Source of the DNA: Perkinsus olseni
Lineage: Eukaryota > Perkinsozoa > Perkinsida > Perkinsidae
Direction of reading: 5' to 3'
Assembly (NCBI GenBank): GCA_013115135.1
Contig: JABANP010000679.1
Span: 1-23,005, forward strand
Length of the DNA: 23,005 bases
The notes under the pieces are model-generated. The model was not told the DNA's origin and made no database searches. It saw only the letters and a list, made by a program, of their open reading frames with translations. The position numbers were made by a program, and so were the translations under genes. Below are positions 10,356-19,363 of the stretch, in pieces; positions within the stretch are counted from its first letter, which is position 1, and each line of letters starts with the position of its first letter.

Positions 10356-10728
10356 TGGTTGGTTGGCATGTTTGTCGTGGCTTCTCAGTGTTCGTCGATG
10401 TCGCACCTTGTCAGACATGATGTGGAAAGATACTTATTTGGTGTTGAGTGAGTGTGTTAATCATGATTTGTGGATGGTGTGGTATGGACTAGGAGAAGTT
10501 GGTATAAAACGAAAGAGTTGGACTGGGTTATCGAGAGAAAAGACAGCTGTACTTTAGCCGAGGGTTGGCTCGAGTGTGGTTGGGAGACGGTGAGTAGGTG
10601 ATTACGCAGAAGTGAGACGTGAAGTTCAATCTTCTCGATGTGTGTGTTTGTGAGTTTAAAGTCCACCGCGGACAGAACGGCTTAGTTAGACTTTCACCGA
10701 TGTATCACCTGAGGAGGATTAGTTCTCG
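10356..10728. other. Intergenic region after the TPR gene
   Basis: Holds the TPR-gene 3' UTR and the leader of the next gene. No other coding frame or structured element was recognised. Confidence 0.55.
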
Positions 10729-12546
10729 ATGAGTTGCTCCATCGATTGGTATGGAGTTAGTGTCTGGCCAGTCCATTGTTATGATGCCGATAAACTGGCC
10801 TTGGCAAGGTCTACTGCACGCTGTTGATATTATCTTAGATGTTGATGATGAGGAGTGCTCTGAAGAGGGAGAGCTTCTCAGTCGGTGTGTGTTGACCTCA
10901 ACGCTCTACGTTTTTCCTGAGGCGCTTGATGTTGTGGGCGGGTGGAATCCGAGCAATCCTTCTTTAAGTATCATTCATTTACTGATGGCCGTCGCTGCGG
11001 CTAAGGCTGGGCCTGCGTCCAAGGTGAGAACTTGCTGCCAGGCCTCAGCGGCGAAGATCCGCTTGTTTTCAGGGTAACCGATCCCGCCGACGACAGTCCC
11101 TTAGGGAGAGTCTGGACCGAGCGAACGAGCTGAGGGAGTCGGTCGAGAAGAAGTACGGTGTTGGACGGCGAGGGTCTGGCAAGTCTCATGACGTTAAGCT
11201 TGTCGTCTGCGGAGAGGGGCTGGTGGGGGGTCGATCGAGGAGCAGGACGCCCCCGCAGACGAGGGCGGCGAAGTCACCGAGATTCACGCGGGAGGCTGAG
11301 GGTCCGACGAAGGACCCGACGGAGCGGTTTTGGAGTGCGCTGGAAGGGAAGATAGTTGAGCACAGGGTTCAGCACATCATGCCCGAGGAACACGCCAAGC
11401 AGGCTTTTATCGATCGAAGTGTATCACCTTCAAGACCGTCTGTCGCGGAATCGACTCCGGAAGTGCGGGCGAGCGCGCCTGAGTCGGAAGGAGGGGAGCG
11501 GTCGTCGGCAGACAACGGCGAGGTGGAAGTTAGTAGTGAGATCTCGTCTCTGGTGCGACAGTTGCGGGAAGATCGTGATGATGGTCGATGGACGGGAGGG
11601 GTCTGTGGAAGAGGGCGATGATGATATCCTGGAGCGGTGGCGGGCTAGGCGTAAGGGCCTAGGGATAGTATTCGACTCTGTTGATACGGTGGTAGGAGAT
11701 GATGATGATGCGGGTGGTGCGGAGAGAGTGTTGGAGCGAATCAGGAAGCGGCTCGGGAGGGTGGAAGCACCGACGGCCTCAACACACAAAGCGTCGATGT
11801 CCCCGAGCCGCCTTGTGAGACGACTTCTGCGTAGACATGATAGACTGGAGGACTCACTGGTGCTGACCTCGTCGTCCTCGTCGTCTACGTTTACATCATC
11901 GGCTCGGCAGTCGTCGTCGTTGCCTGAATGTGCCTCGACGGCAAGGCCGTCACCGGCAGTTGAGAGTGTTGTCCCGTCGATCGATCTGTTGGGTAGCCCA
12001 CGGATGGGTGAGCAAAGGGTGCCGTCGATATTGGAGTCAGCTGCGGCAGCGAGTATCAGCTTTGATTTAACTCCACGGGAACCCTCGCAGCAGCCTCGGG
12101 CTGGGTCGATGGACTCGCTGGCTTTGAGTGCGGATGAGGAGGTTGAGAGACCGATGTCACTCATGAACTTGATAGAGTTCGAAGATGCTCCGCAGACTGT
12201 CGAGAGAAGCCGGCCTTCACGAGATGATAGTCCCTCAACGGCCTCACCGGCAGCAGTGGAAGTCAGTGCGATTGATAGTGGTGTGCAGGTTACTCCTGAG
12301 ATGATCGACTGTGCTGTACAAGTGGATCTGCTTGATGCACCGCTCGGCATGGCCGGTCGGCGGAGGTCCTTTTCGGGACCGGTGTCGAGGCGAAGAGCGT
12401 TGTCGCAAGACTCGGGTACTCGTGGTGACGCAACCGGGCGTGCACAGCACGATGGAAGCGGTGGTGTGATGCTGAGCTGTGAGGGCGCGTACACTCGAGC
12501 TCGAGAAGAGTTCAGAGCGCTGGTCGCTGAGTTCGTGGATAGATGA
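10729..12546 (+). CDS. Protein of unknown function with long Ser/Arg-rich disordered tail (frame breaks)
   Basis: Not recognised. The supported core is an exon ending at 11023 (phase 0, donor GTGAGA), a 49-nt intron with acceptor GCTTGTTTTCAG, and an exon from 11073. The first part holds an acidic stretch (DVDDEECSEEGELL) and an Ala-rich helix (LLMAVAAAKAG). From about 11250 the product is low-complexity: SRSRTPPQTRAAKSPR, Ser runs, Arg-rich patches and a final amphipathic AREEFRALVAEFV before TGA. The start is uncertain. ATG 10729 gives a protein-like frame that must shift +1 near 10822; ATG 10751 is open without a shift but reads less well at first. A second +1 change is needed near 11571, or else a further 49-nt intron 11523-11571 (weak donor GTGGAA). 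The 439-residue frame on the opposite strand is judged a shadow. No membrane segment was seen. Confidence 0.6.
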
Positions 12547-13210
12547 TATGAATTCGATGCTGATACCATTGCGGGTCGCTTCACGAAGACAGGAGAGCGT
12601 TTTGAGTTGAACACAGTCAGGTCGGTAGGCCTGCTGGGGGCCCTAGGTGCGAGGACCAGGCCTGACTGGTAGCTGGCCCTGTGCGAGGCCTGGTGTGAGT
12701 GTGTGATCGCCCTTCTTGCCATACACGCACAACAGTCATCAACGGGCACATCAGGGCGGGATCATGATCGTCACTTCCCCGAGCTGCTGTCAAGGCACTC
12801 CCACTGGGACCTCTGGAGCATAGCAAGCCCCGGACTCGATGTCGTGGAACCCTCCTGTGGTGGCGTAGGGCCTACCAACACCAACTGGGGGCAGTGTGAT
12901 GATCGAATGGGGAGAGTGCTGATGAGGAGGGGATAGAGGGCTTCGACGGAGTGTATGAATAACGTCTTGGTCAGCTGTTCTGGGCGACCTTGTAGGCCGA
13001 ACTCGGCCGGTGTCCGGGCGCGTTGAGCGCGAAAGAGTCGCCTCGAGTTGGCTGAAGCAGAAGCCACTGAAGGCAGAAGACGAACCTCACACTCCTGCCA
13101 CGGTTCATTCTCCCCGCTGCAAACGCCTTTTCGGTCCAATCCAATCCAAGCACTTCGACATCTACTCAAACTGCTGTTGTCTCAAACGCTGTGCTGTTTG
13201 CCGTATCGAG
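12547..13210. other. Intergenic region, no gene supported
   Basis: Short open frames on both strands overlap and none looks protein-like. There is imperfect inverted repetition around 12640-12695 (GCGAGGACCAGGCC and GCGAGGCCTGGTG). Nothing else was recognised. Confidence 0.5.
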
Positions 13211-13229
13211 CATTCCCGTGTTGCCGCAG
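13211..13229 (+). promoter_or_regulatory. Probable spliced-leader acceptor before transporter exon 1
   Basis: CATTCCCGTGTTGCCGCAG ends 10 nt before the ATG at 13240, matching the 11-nt spacing of the two upstream genes. This is the main reason to take that ATG seriously. Confidence 0.4.
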
Positions 13230-13239
13230 AGGCCTCGCC

Positions 13240-13287
13240 ATGCAGTCCGTCTCTGATGAAGCTTCCTTGTCAGTCACCACCCGTTGG
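13240..13287 (+). CDS. Candidate exon 1 of the amino acid transporter gene
   Basis: ATG followed by QSVSDEASLSVTTRW, a short acidic/Ser-rich segment of the kind common at cytosolic N-termini of AAAP transporters. A GTGATC donor at 13288 (phase 0) fits the CCCACAG acceptor ending at 21715, giving TRW joined to DLSSTMKGEL. A second option, donor GTATAG at 13304 (phase 1), fits the acceptor ending at 21632. In both cases the intron is 125-224 nt long without the retrotransposon. Left unspliced, the frame ends at TAG 13366-13368. Inference from phase and spacing only. Confidence 0.4.
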
Positions 13288-13370
13288 GTGATCGTCGAGT
13301 TCGGTATAGTCGGTCTAGCTTCGCATACTCCGAATGAGTATCACCCCCACGCCACGTTGAGGCGCTAGAC

Positions 13371-13375
13371 CATAT
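13371..13375. repeat. Target-site duplication CATAT, left copy (outer element)
   Basis: Directly abuts the TG of the left LTR and is repeated at 21575-21579 directly after the CA of the right LTR. Confidence 0.9.
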
Positions 13376-13532
13376 TGTTAGGGTTCCGTCCATACTAGCA
13401 ACGCGACAGGGGCGTAAATGTAGGTGTGCTGCGCTTAGGATCTACTATAGGCTATAATGCAGGGTATCGATCACGCTATGGGCGTCGGCGCAATATACAG
13501 ACAACGGAGCGGAGATAGGGAGATTCCTTACA
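13376..13532 (-). repeat. Outer element, 3' LTR (157 bp)
   Basis: Starts TGTTAGGGTTCC and ends CCTTACA on the plus strand. It aligns along its length with 21410-21574, with a few substitutions and several 1-3 nt indels. Confidence 0.88.
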
Positions 13533-13534
13533 CG

Positions 13535-13547
13535 TCCCCCCTCCCCT
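13535..13547 (-). promoter_or_regulatory. Polypurine tract of the outer element
   Basis: On the minus strand this reads AGGGGAGGGGGGA, two bases before the 3' LTR, which is where plus-strand DNA synthesis is primed in LTR elements. Confidence 0.7.
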
Positions 13548-13671
13548 AAAGCCAACAACAGCCTTGTAGATGCAGCAAAAAATAAAAGTGAGAAGCAAAT
13601 ATTGGTAGTAGCTAGCTGGTATGAATAATGCTGGTAGCAATGAGTCGTAGCAAAGCAAAATGAGACTGATA

Positions 13672-13842
13672 TCAGAAATGCTGAATAAGTTGAGATATTG
13701 GGTAAGCTTTCAGACGATCTTGCTTGACGTCGATAGGAGGCGAAGTAGAGCCCAGTCTTCGGATACGGAACGTACCAGGACGGATTTCGGACAGTACTTC
13801 ATAAGAGCCTTCATATCGTGGTTCTAATTTCAAAGGTTGCTC
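13672..13842 (-). pseudogene. Outer element integrase C-terminus (GPY/F-like), severed piece
   Basis: Minus-strand frame with PRYEGSYEVL, the counterpart of the GPY/F module that ends Ty3-type integrases, followed by a TGA at 13674-13672. It continues in the same frame the piece ending at 19360 once the inner element and one GCTC copy are ignored, so the inner insertion split this gene. Confidence 0.75.
13839..13842. repeat. Target-site duplication GCTC, left copy (inner element)
   Basis: Directly precedes the TGTTGCTG of the left inner LTR; the matching copy is 19360-19363. Confidence 0.85.
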
Positions 13843-14033
13843 TGTTGCTGTACGCGGACTTAGTATGGTACCAACTTGTTACCTTGTGATTCTTCAGCAT
13901 TTTACATTAGCTGTAGCACGCAAGTACAAGGTAGATTGGTGCAATACCTTTTGTTGATCCCTTTGTTATTATCACTACCACAAGCTACATCACCAAGGTG
14001 TTGGGTTGACTATGAGAGCGACCAGGAGCAACA
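13843..14033 (+). repeat. Inner element, 5' LTR (191 bp)
   Basis: Direct repeat of 19169-19359. The gag-pol ATG at 14012 lies inside it, so the coding frame crosses the LTR boundary. Confidence 0.93.
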
Positions 14034-17000
14034 ATCATCCGAGAAAGAACTCCCCCTCCAAGCAGAAGCCTGCAACTTCGAGTTCGGCGACTCCCCCGCC
14101 GATTGTCGAGGAGACACAAGACTCCCCCCAAGGCCCCCCAGCGATACAGCAGACGCTTTCCGAGACCACCCCTTCCCCCTTGAGACCCAAAGACTATGAG
14201 GATGCCCGCAAAGATGCAAGGAAGGAGGCTGACCTCATGAGCAAGTTCAAGGGGACTGATGATCCACGAGGTCTAGACGGCTTTCTCTCCCAGCTCAATG
14301 TGAGGTTGAGGTTGAATGGTTGGGTCACAGGCTCGCCTCAGTCCTATTATCTCCTTGTGAATTCGTTAGATTCTGAGGTAGTCGAAGAGATCTTCGTCAA
14401 CACTGCTGAGTCCCTTCTTCAAGTTCAACGTACTCCCGAATGGTTCGAGCACGCCTTCAACGACACCCTGACTGAATTGTACGTTAATTACTATGACCCT
14501 TCCATGCGAACTCTCCTCCTTGCCAAATGGCAGCAGACTCAGCAAGCCCACACCCAGTCCTTCGAGGAGTACCTCAAGGAATTAGAGAGACAGCGAGTGC
14601 TGTTAAAGCACAACAAGCACCATATCTCTGATCAAGATCTAGTTGAGAAGCTGTTGCTGACCACAACATCGCCTTACAAGGATTGGGTTGCAGAGTGGGT
14701 TGCTGAGGAAAGAGAACCGAAGGAGGTGGTGAGGTTACTGAGGAACCGTGCCCGAGCTACTGTAGCTCAGAATATGTTCAAGTCCAGCACTGAGACTCTG
14801 GCTGGTATTAATGCCTCCGACAGGAATCACCAAGAAACCGATGCCACCAACAACAACGCCGACGCTGCTACTGGGTCTACCCCACGCCGTGTTAACTACA
14901 AGGTCCTGAGAGAGAATAACCGCTGTTGCCGATGCTTTCGTGTTGGTCATATCAGTAGCGTATGTGAAGCCCCAGAACCGGCGTCGTTATCAAGTAGGTG
15001 TCTGTCATGTGGAGGCTCCCATGAGACTTCATTATGTCGTCTGTCACAGAAGGTTGGGGTACAGAATCTCCAGTGTCGTCGATGCAAGGCCACAGGTCAT
15101 GTCGCTCACATCTGCAGAGGAGTGAAAGTTGCCAACAAGGCTCCATCGACTCCAGCCTCTGGTCTCTCAACAACGAAAGATGACCCACCTGAAGGACCTT
15201 TGACGAAGACCTCAACCAGCGCTCAACAACCAGATGATAAACAAGATCCTAAGGTCCACCCCCTTAGCATGATCTCCGAGATGGACACTGACACTGACCC
15301 CCTCTATACTGAGATAAGGTTCGTGGCAACGAGACCCCTAAAATGTACGGCTATGATCGACACCGGTGCTGCGAGGGTCTATGTTCGTAAGAGTCTGACC
15401 AAGTCCTTGGAGGAGGCTGGTGCAGTGGCAGGGTCACGACAGGTGAATCGTCGCATAGTTCTCGCTGATGGTCATGAGACCTTTGCCACCAAGGAGATCA
15501 CCTTCTATGTCGAGCTCCCCAAGGGTCGTCATGTCTGCCTGAGTGCACTTGAATTGCCTACGTTGACGTCCGAAATGATCATCGGACTAAGCGGACTTCG
15601 ACTGATGGACATGGCTATATGCGTGTCTCCTACCACTACTGTGCTCAGGTGCGATGCATCATCCCAAGATCAAGCGGCGAAGGGCAGTCAAGATCATGTT
15701 AACCACGTTGCCCAAGAGCCAAGCGACTCCGATGACGAAGACCACGACATTGACGATGACGACACAGACAAAGGCCCTATCTTCTTATGCAGTCTGCAGC
15801 CAAGTGAAGATCATGATAATGTTGATAATGATCCTGTTAAGAAATATTTCACTGGCTACACTGTAGATTGTTCACCCCAGGCTTTGAATGGCAACTCTAG
15901 TAGTGAGACTAGTGTAACTCGTTATACGTTCAATCTCCCGTGGCTCAGCAATAAGCGCCCAGAGACTTTTCGTCTGAGTGATATCCCGAATGTTGTCAAG
16001 CGTGACGAGAGGCTCATTAGATCGCTGAAGCGCAATAATTGTTACGATTGCTACAAGAAGCTTATTGATGATTATCTCGCTAAAGATATTATCCGTAAGA
16101 CGGAAGTCTCGGGCGTGAAGTTGTTGTTGCCACACTTTGCTGTACTCAAGGATAGTCTCACTACTCCTTGCAGACCAGTATTTGATGGTCGTATCTTTCA
16201 GAACTTGCTGTCGAAAGGTGATGTTGGGCCTATTTCTTGTACGCCCAGCCTGCTTGCTATGAGATGTTATAAGTATGTTACCTTATTAGATTCTCATAGA
16301 GCGTTTCTGATGATACAGCTCTCTGAAGCCTCAAAGCCTTGGGTCTCCTTCTACTTCGAAGGAGCATATTATCAGTTTAATCGCGTTGTTATGGGTCTTC
16401 CGCCGTCTCCCGCGATACTTCGTTATTGCACTTCTGAAATGGTATCTGAAGTTCATAGTCGTACAGCGGTTGCCCATGACTACTCTGTTGTTGATTATGT
16501 TGATGATCTAGTAGTTGGTAGCAATGACCCTACCACTAGGGACACTGTGGTTGTAGAAACTAGATCAGTCTTCGGCTCTCACGGGTTCTGGCTAGATCCT
16601 GCAAAGGAATGCCAGGAGGGCCATAGTGGTCGTGTTAAAGCCTTTGGAATGCTATGGGATGGTCCTACTGATAGCCTTCATGTTACGCCTATACGTGAGT
16701 TACCGTCTCCTGTCTCTCAGCATGTTGACCCTCCCATCAATTTAGAGTCGAGTGATGTCCCTAATCTCAGCTCAAATGACTTCCAGTCCGTCTCTCCCCT
16801 GACCCTTCGAGAAGCGCTATCGTGGCTTGCCAGCATTTATGATCCACTTGGAACCGTCGCTGAAACCGTGCTCCGTGGCAAACTTGTACTTCGTTATGCT
16901 CATCGGTGTGGTATCACCTTCGATCAACTACTACCAGGCCCATTGTATCGTGAATTCTACAAAGTCTATCAAGCCCTCAAGAGCCCCAAGCCTGTACCTC

Positions 17001-18946
17001 GATTAGTTGATCATCAAGCTCTACATGTCTTCGTCGATAGCTCCAGCTATGCTCATGGATGCTCTGTTCTCGACAGTAACATGAACAGGGTATATGCTAA
17101 GGCGATGCTACACGAGTTACCACATCTCCCATGGACCATTGTGCGCAAGGAATTGCTATCCCTTAGATATGGTCTCAGCTTCGTCAAGCAACAAGTACTT
17201 CCAAATCTCCCCAAGCAGGAAGCATCTCGAGAGTTGTATGTCTACACCGACAATTCTGCCAACTTCCAACGTGTCAGGAAGGCTCTACGAGATGGCGCTC
17301 CGTCACCAGATCTACCAGCATGGGAAAGGACATGTATCGCCTCCATCGTCGAGTTGGCCAATGATTTACATCTTACCCTGCGATTCATCCCAGGACCGTT
17401 GAACCCCGCTGACTGCTTATCAAGAGGCTCAAATGATGGCGTCGACTACCAATGCCTAAGAACGACTATTACGGCAATGAACGAGGGTAAGATCGATCCC
17501 CTACAGATTCCAGTGGCCTTAACGGCTACTGGTGATGCATCTCCTCTCTTGTCCCATCTCAAGAACCAGTGCTCTGCTACTGAGATCGCCGATGTCTTGG
17601 AGAGAATCCGTCGAGCTCAAGAGAGGGACGACGAGGTTAAACACATCAAGCTGGCCATCGTTCACAATGATAATCGTTACAAGGATATGTACCACGTTAT
17701 CCACGACCAGAACGGTGACGTACTGGTGAAGAAGCATCCGATCATCGCCGACCATGTCCAAGTCTATGTCCCTCAGAGCTGCAGAAGAAGTCTGGTTGAT
17801 CGCATCCACACTGTCTATGGTCATGTTGGTACGTCGAAGTTACCAGGGTTGCTAAGCAGAGACTTCTACTGGCCCGGGTTATCTGGTGATGCTCGACGCT
17901 ATGCCAAGAACTGTGCAACCTGCGTCAAGTTTAAGGGCTCGTGTTTGTTGCGCGCCGGAGGATTGGGGACAGTTCCCGCCAAGAGTCCTATATGCATGGA
18001 AATGGTGGGAGCTGACCTTATAGGTCCCTTCGTCTCTCCATCTCTAGCTGATGATCCAGAGCACAAGGTTGAGTACGCCCTAGTCTTAGTCGATTCAGCA
18101 TCGAAATTTATCGTCGCCAAACCTCTGTTCAGCAGTGATACTGATTCTACTTTGGAGACGATGGTGGATTGTTTCTTCTCCGTGGGATTCCCATCCCTAA
18201 TAGTAAGTGATAGAGATGGAAGATTCCTATCAAAGGTTGGAGTAGCTGCCCAGAAGCTCTTCCAGTGGAATTGGAAATTCTTACCAGCTCATGCGTCTCC
18301 ATTGAACTCCTGGCAAGAAATACCCCATCGACTGTTGAACAGTATCATGCGAGCTATTATCGATGGTTCCGGGTTGCAGCTCCGTGATTGGTATCGTCTA
18401 CTACCTTGTGCAGTATGGGCTTACAACAATGTTCCGATCGATGAGAACTGCCCGGTTGCCCCTGCTGATCTCTTCTTCCATCATGGTGCTACTGCTCCCA
18501 GCTCCTTGCAGCCGCGTCGATTATCAGAACAAGCTGCTCAGTGGTCAAGTGTTCTACAAGGATTCCCAGCGTCTCTGCAACGTGATGTTGTCCAATCTAT
18601 GGTCAAGAACATGGAGCGAGTCTACGCATCTACCTTTGATATCTATACTATCCACAACTATGTTCTCAGGAATAAGAGTGAGGCGTCACTAGCACGCCAG
18701 CCTGGTCGACGCGTTCCTGAGCTACGCGTGGGACAGCACGTGATGCTTGTGCGTCACCAGAGGCGCAAGTTGGATCCTCTGATGACTGGTCCCTTTCGTA
18801 TATGTGGAATTGTTACCAAGTATTTGGTCGAGCTCGAGGACAAGGACCAGAAGAAGCTGGGAAGACATTTTGTTGGGAATTTACGACTACTTCCTGATGA
18901 TGTTGATATTCCCTTAGCCACGGCTACTAGCACGGATTTGCAGTGA
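14012..18946 (+). CDS. gag-pol: Gag-pol polyprotein of the inner retrotransposon
   Basis: A single frame of 1644 codons, no frameshift between gag and pol. Gag helices occupy about 1-290. Zinc knuckles follow at about 306-370: two of CX2CX4HX4C (CCRCFRVGH..., CRRCKATGH...) and one shortened CX2CX3HX4C between them. Protease has IDTGA near 449. RT has YVDD near 829, with an upstream catalytic Asp in LLDSHRAF. RNase H has FVDSSS, RKEL, YTDNS and NPAD, covering its four acidic positions. Integrase has an HX4H (HTVYGH) and CX2C zinc site (about 1266-1306), then D in GADLIGPF, D in VSDRDGRF and E in NSWQEIPH, with exactly 35 residues between the last two. A GPY/F-like KLDPLMTGPF lies near 1590. 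The start is the ATG at 14012; nothing suggests TTG at 14006 is used. All checked catalytic residues are present, so the product may be active. Confidence 0.95.
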   Translation: MRATRSNNHPRKNSPSKQKPATSSSATPPPIVEETQDSPQGPPAIQQTLSETTPSPLRPKDYEDARKDARKEADLMSKFKGTDDPRGLDGFLSQLNVRLRLNGWVTGSPQSYYLLVNSLDSEVVEEIFVNTAESLLQVQRTPEWFEHAFNDTLTELYVNYYDPSMRTLLLAKWQQTQQAHTQSFEEYLKELERQRVLLKHNKHHISDQDLVEKLLLTTTSPYKDWVAEWVAEEREPKEVVRLLRNRARATVAQNMFKSSTETLAGINASDRNHQETDATNNNADAATGSTPRRVNYKVLRENNRCCRCFRVGHISSVCEAPEPASLSSRCLSCGGSHETSLCRLSQKVGVQNLQCRRCKATGHVAHICRGVKVANKAPSTPASGLSTTKDDPPEGPLTKTSTSAQQPDDKQDPKVHPLSMISEMDTDTDPLYTEIRFVATRPLKCTAMIDTGAARVYVRKSLTKSLEEAGAVAGSRQVNRRIVLADGHETFATKEITFYVELPKGRHVCLSALELPTLTSEMIIGLSGLRLMDMAICVSPTTTVLRCDASSQDQAAKGSQDHVNHVAQEPSDSDDEDHDIDDDDTDKGPIFLCSLQPSEDHDNVDNDPVKKYFTGYTVDCSPQALNGNSSSETSVTRYTFNLPWLSNKRPETFRLSDIPNVVKRDERLIRSLKRNNCYDCYKKLIDDYLAKDIIRKTEVSGVKLLLPHFAVLKDSLTTPCRPVFDGRIFQNLLSKGDVGPISCTPSLLAMRCYKYVTLLDSHRAFLMIQLSEASKPWVSFYFEGAYYQFNRVVMGLPPSPAILRYCTSEMVSEVHSRTAVAHDYSVVDYVDDLVVGSNDPTTRDTVVVETRSVFGSHGFWLDPAKECQEGHSGRVKAFGMLWDGPTDSLHVTPIRELPSPVSQHVDPPINLESSDVPNLSSNDFQSVSPLTLREALSWLASIYDPLGTVAETVLRGKLVLRYAHRCGITFDQLLPGPLYREFYKVYQALKSPKPVPRLVDHQALHVFVDSSSYAHGCSVLDSNMNRVYAKAMLHELPHLPWTIVRKELLSLRYGLSFVKQQVLPNLPKQEASRELYVYTDNSANFQRVRKALRDGAPSPDLPAWERTCIASIVELANDLHLTLRFIPGPLNPADCLSRGSNDGVDYQCLRTTITAMNEGKIDPLQIPVALTATGDASPLLSHLKNQCSATEIADVLERIRRAQERDDEVKHIKLAIVHNDNRYKDMYHVIHDQNGDVLVKKHPIIADHVQVYVPQSCRRSLVDRIHTVYGHVGTSKLPGLLSRDFYWPGLSGDARRYAKNCATCVKFKGSCLLRAGGLGTVPAKSPICMEMVGADLIGPFVSPSLADDPEHKVEYALVLVDSASKFIVAKPLFSSDTDSTLETMVDCFFSVGFPSLIVSDRDGRFLSKVGVAAQKLFQWNWKFLPAHASPLNSWQEIPHRLLNSIMRAIIDGSGLQLRDWYRLLPCAVWAYNNVPIDENCPVAPADLFFHHGATAPSSLQPRRLSEQAAQWSSVLQGFPASLQRDVVQSMVKNMERVYASTFDIYTIHNYVLRNKSEASLARQPGRRVPELRVGQHVMLVRHQRRKLDPLMTGPFRICGIVTKYLVELEDKDQKKLGRHFVGNLRLLPDDVDIPLATATSTDLQ

Positions 18947-19168
18947 GGTGTAGTGGGTTGGACTGGCTATGGCTGCGTCTATGCTTCTTCGAGGTAAGGT
19001 GTTGAGATCAGACAAGTCTTGAGCTTCGATAGAGTATTGATATTCGTCACATCATTATGAGTTGTTAAATCGTATCCGTCATTATCAGTTTTGATATTCG
19101 GTAGTGCCTCCAGTAGTGACGTATAGTCTATGCTAACGATCAGTGACTGTTTCTGGCCCTGGCCGGAG
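18947..19168 (+). other. Untranslated 3' end of the inner element
   Basis: Non-coding stretch between the gag-pol stop and the 3' LTR. Only a very short purine run (GGAG) precedes the LTR; no clear polypurine tract was found. Confidence 0.7.
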
Positions 19169-19359
19169 TGTTGCTGTACGCGGACTTAGTATGGTACCAA
19201 CTTGTTACCTTGTGATTCTTCAGCATTTTACATTAGCTGTAGCACGCAAGTACAAGGTAGATTGGTGCAATACCTTTTGTTGATCCCTTTGTTATTATCA
19301 CTACCACAAGCTACATCACCAAGGTGTTGGGTTGACTATGAGAGCGACCAGGAGCAACA
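19169..19359 (+). repeat. Inner element, 3' LTR (191 bp)
   Basis: No difference from 13843-14033 was found on reading both through. It carries the same ATG, which here leads only to a short frame. Confidence 0.93.
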
Positions 19360-19363
19360 GCTC
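19360..19363. repeat. Target-site duplication GCTC, right copy (inner element)
   Basis: Follows directly after the AGCAACA end of the right inner LTR. Confidence 0.85.

Larger units (their letters stand above)
13843..19359 (+). mobile_element. Inner LTR retrotransposon, plus strand, apparently intact and recent
   Basis: 5517 bp bounded by two 191-bp direct repeats that I read as identical, each starting TGTTGCT and ending AGCAACA (perfect inverted termini), with GCTC duplicated on both sides. It holds one gag-pol frame ordered gag, protease, RT, RNase H, integrase, which excludes copia. The RPVFD and skG-vGP region of RT and the NPADCLSRG end of RNase H recall BEL/Pao, while KLDPLMTGPF recalls the Ty3 GPY/F module, so the superfamily is left open. 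Identical LTRs and an open frame argue for recent insertion. Confidence 0.92.

Noticed and set aside
11430..12749. 439-residue open frame on the minus strand
   Set aside because: It lies opposite the long plus-strand exon of the unknown gene. The plus strand has a clean phase-matched intron upstream and helix-like segments; the minus frame reads as low-complexity Ser/Arg without features and is best explained as a codon-mirror shadow.
14006..14011. TTG start for gag-pol
   Set aside because: ATG follows two codons later, and a nuclear eukaryotic gene is expected to use ATG.
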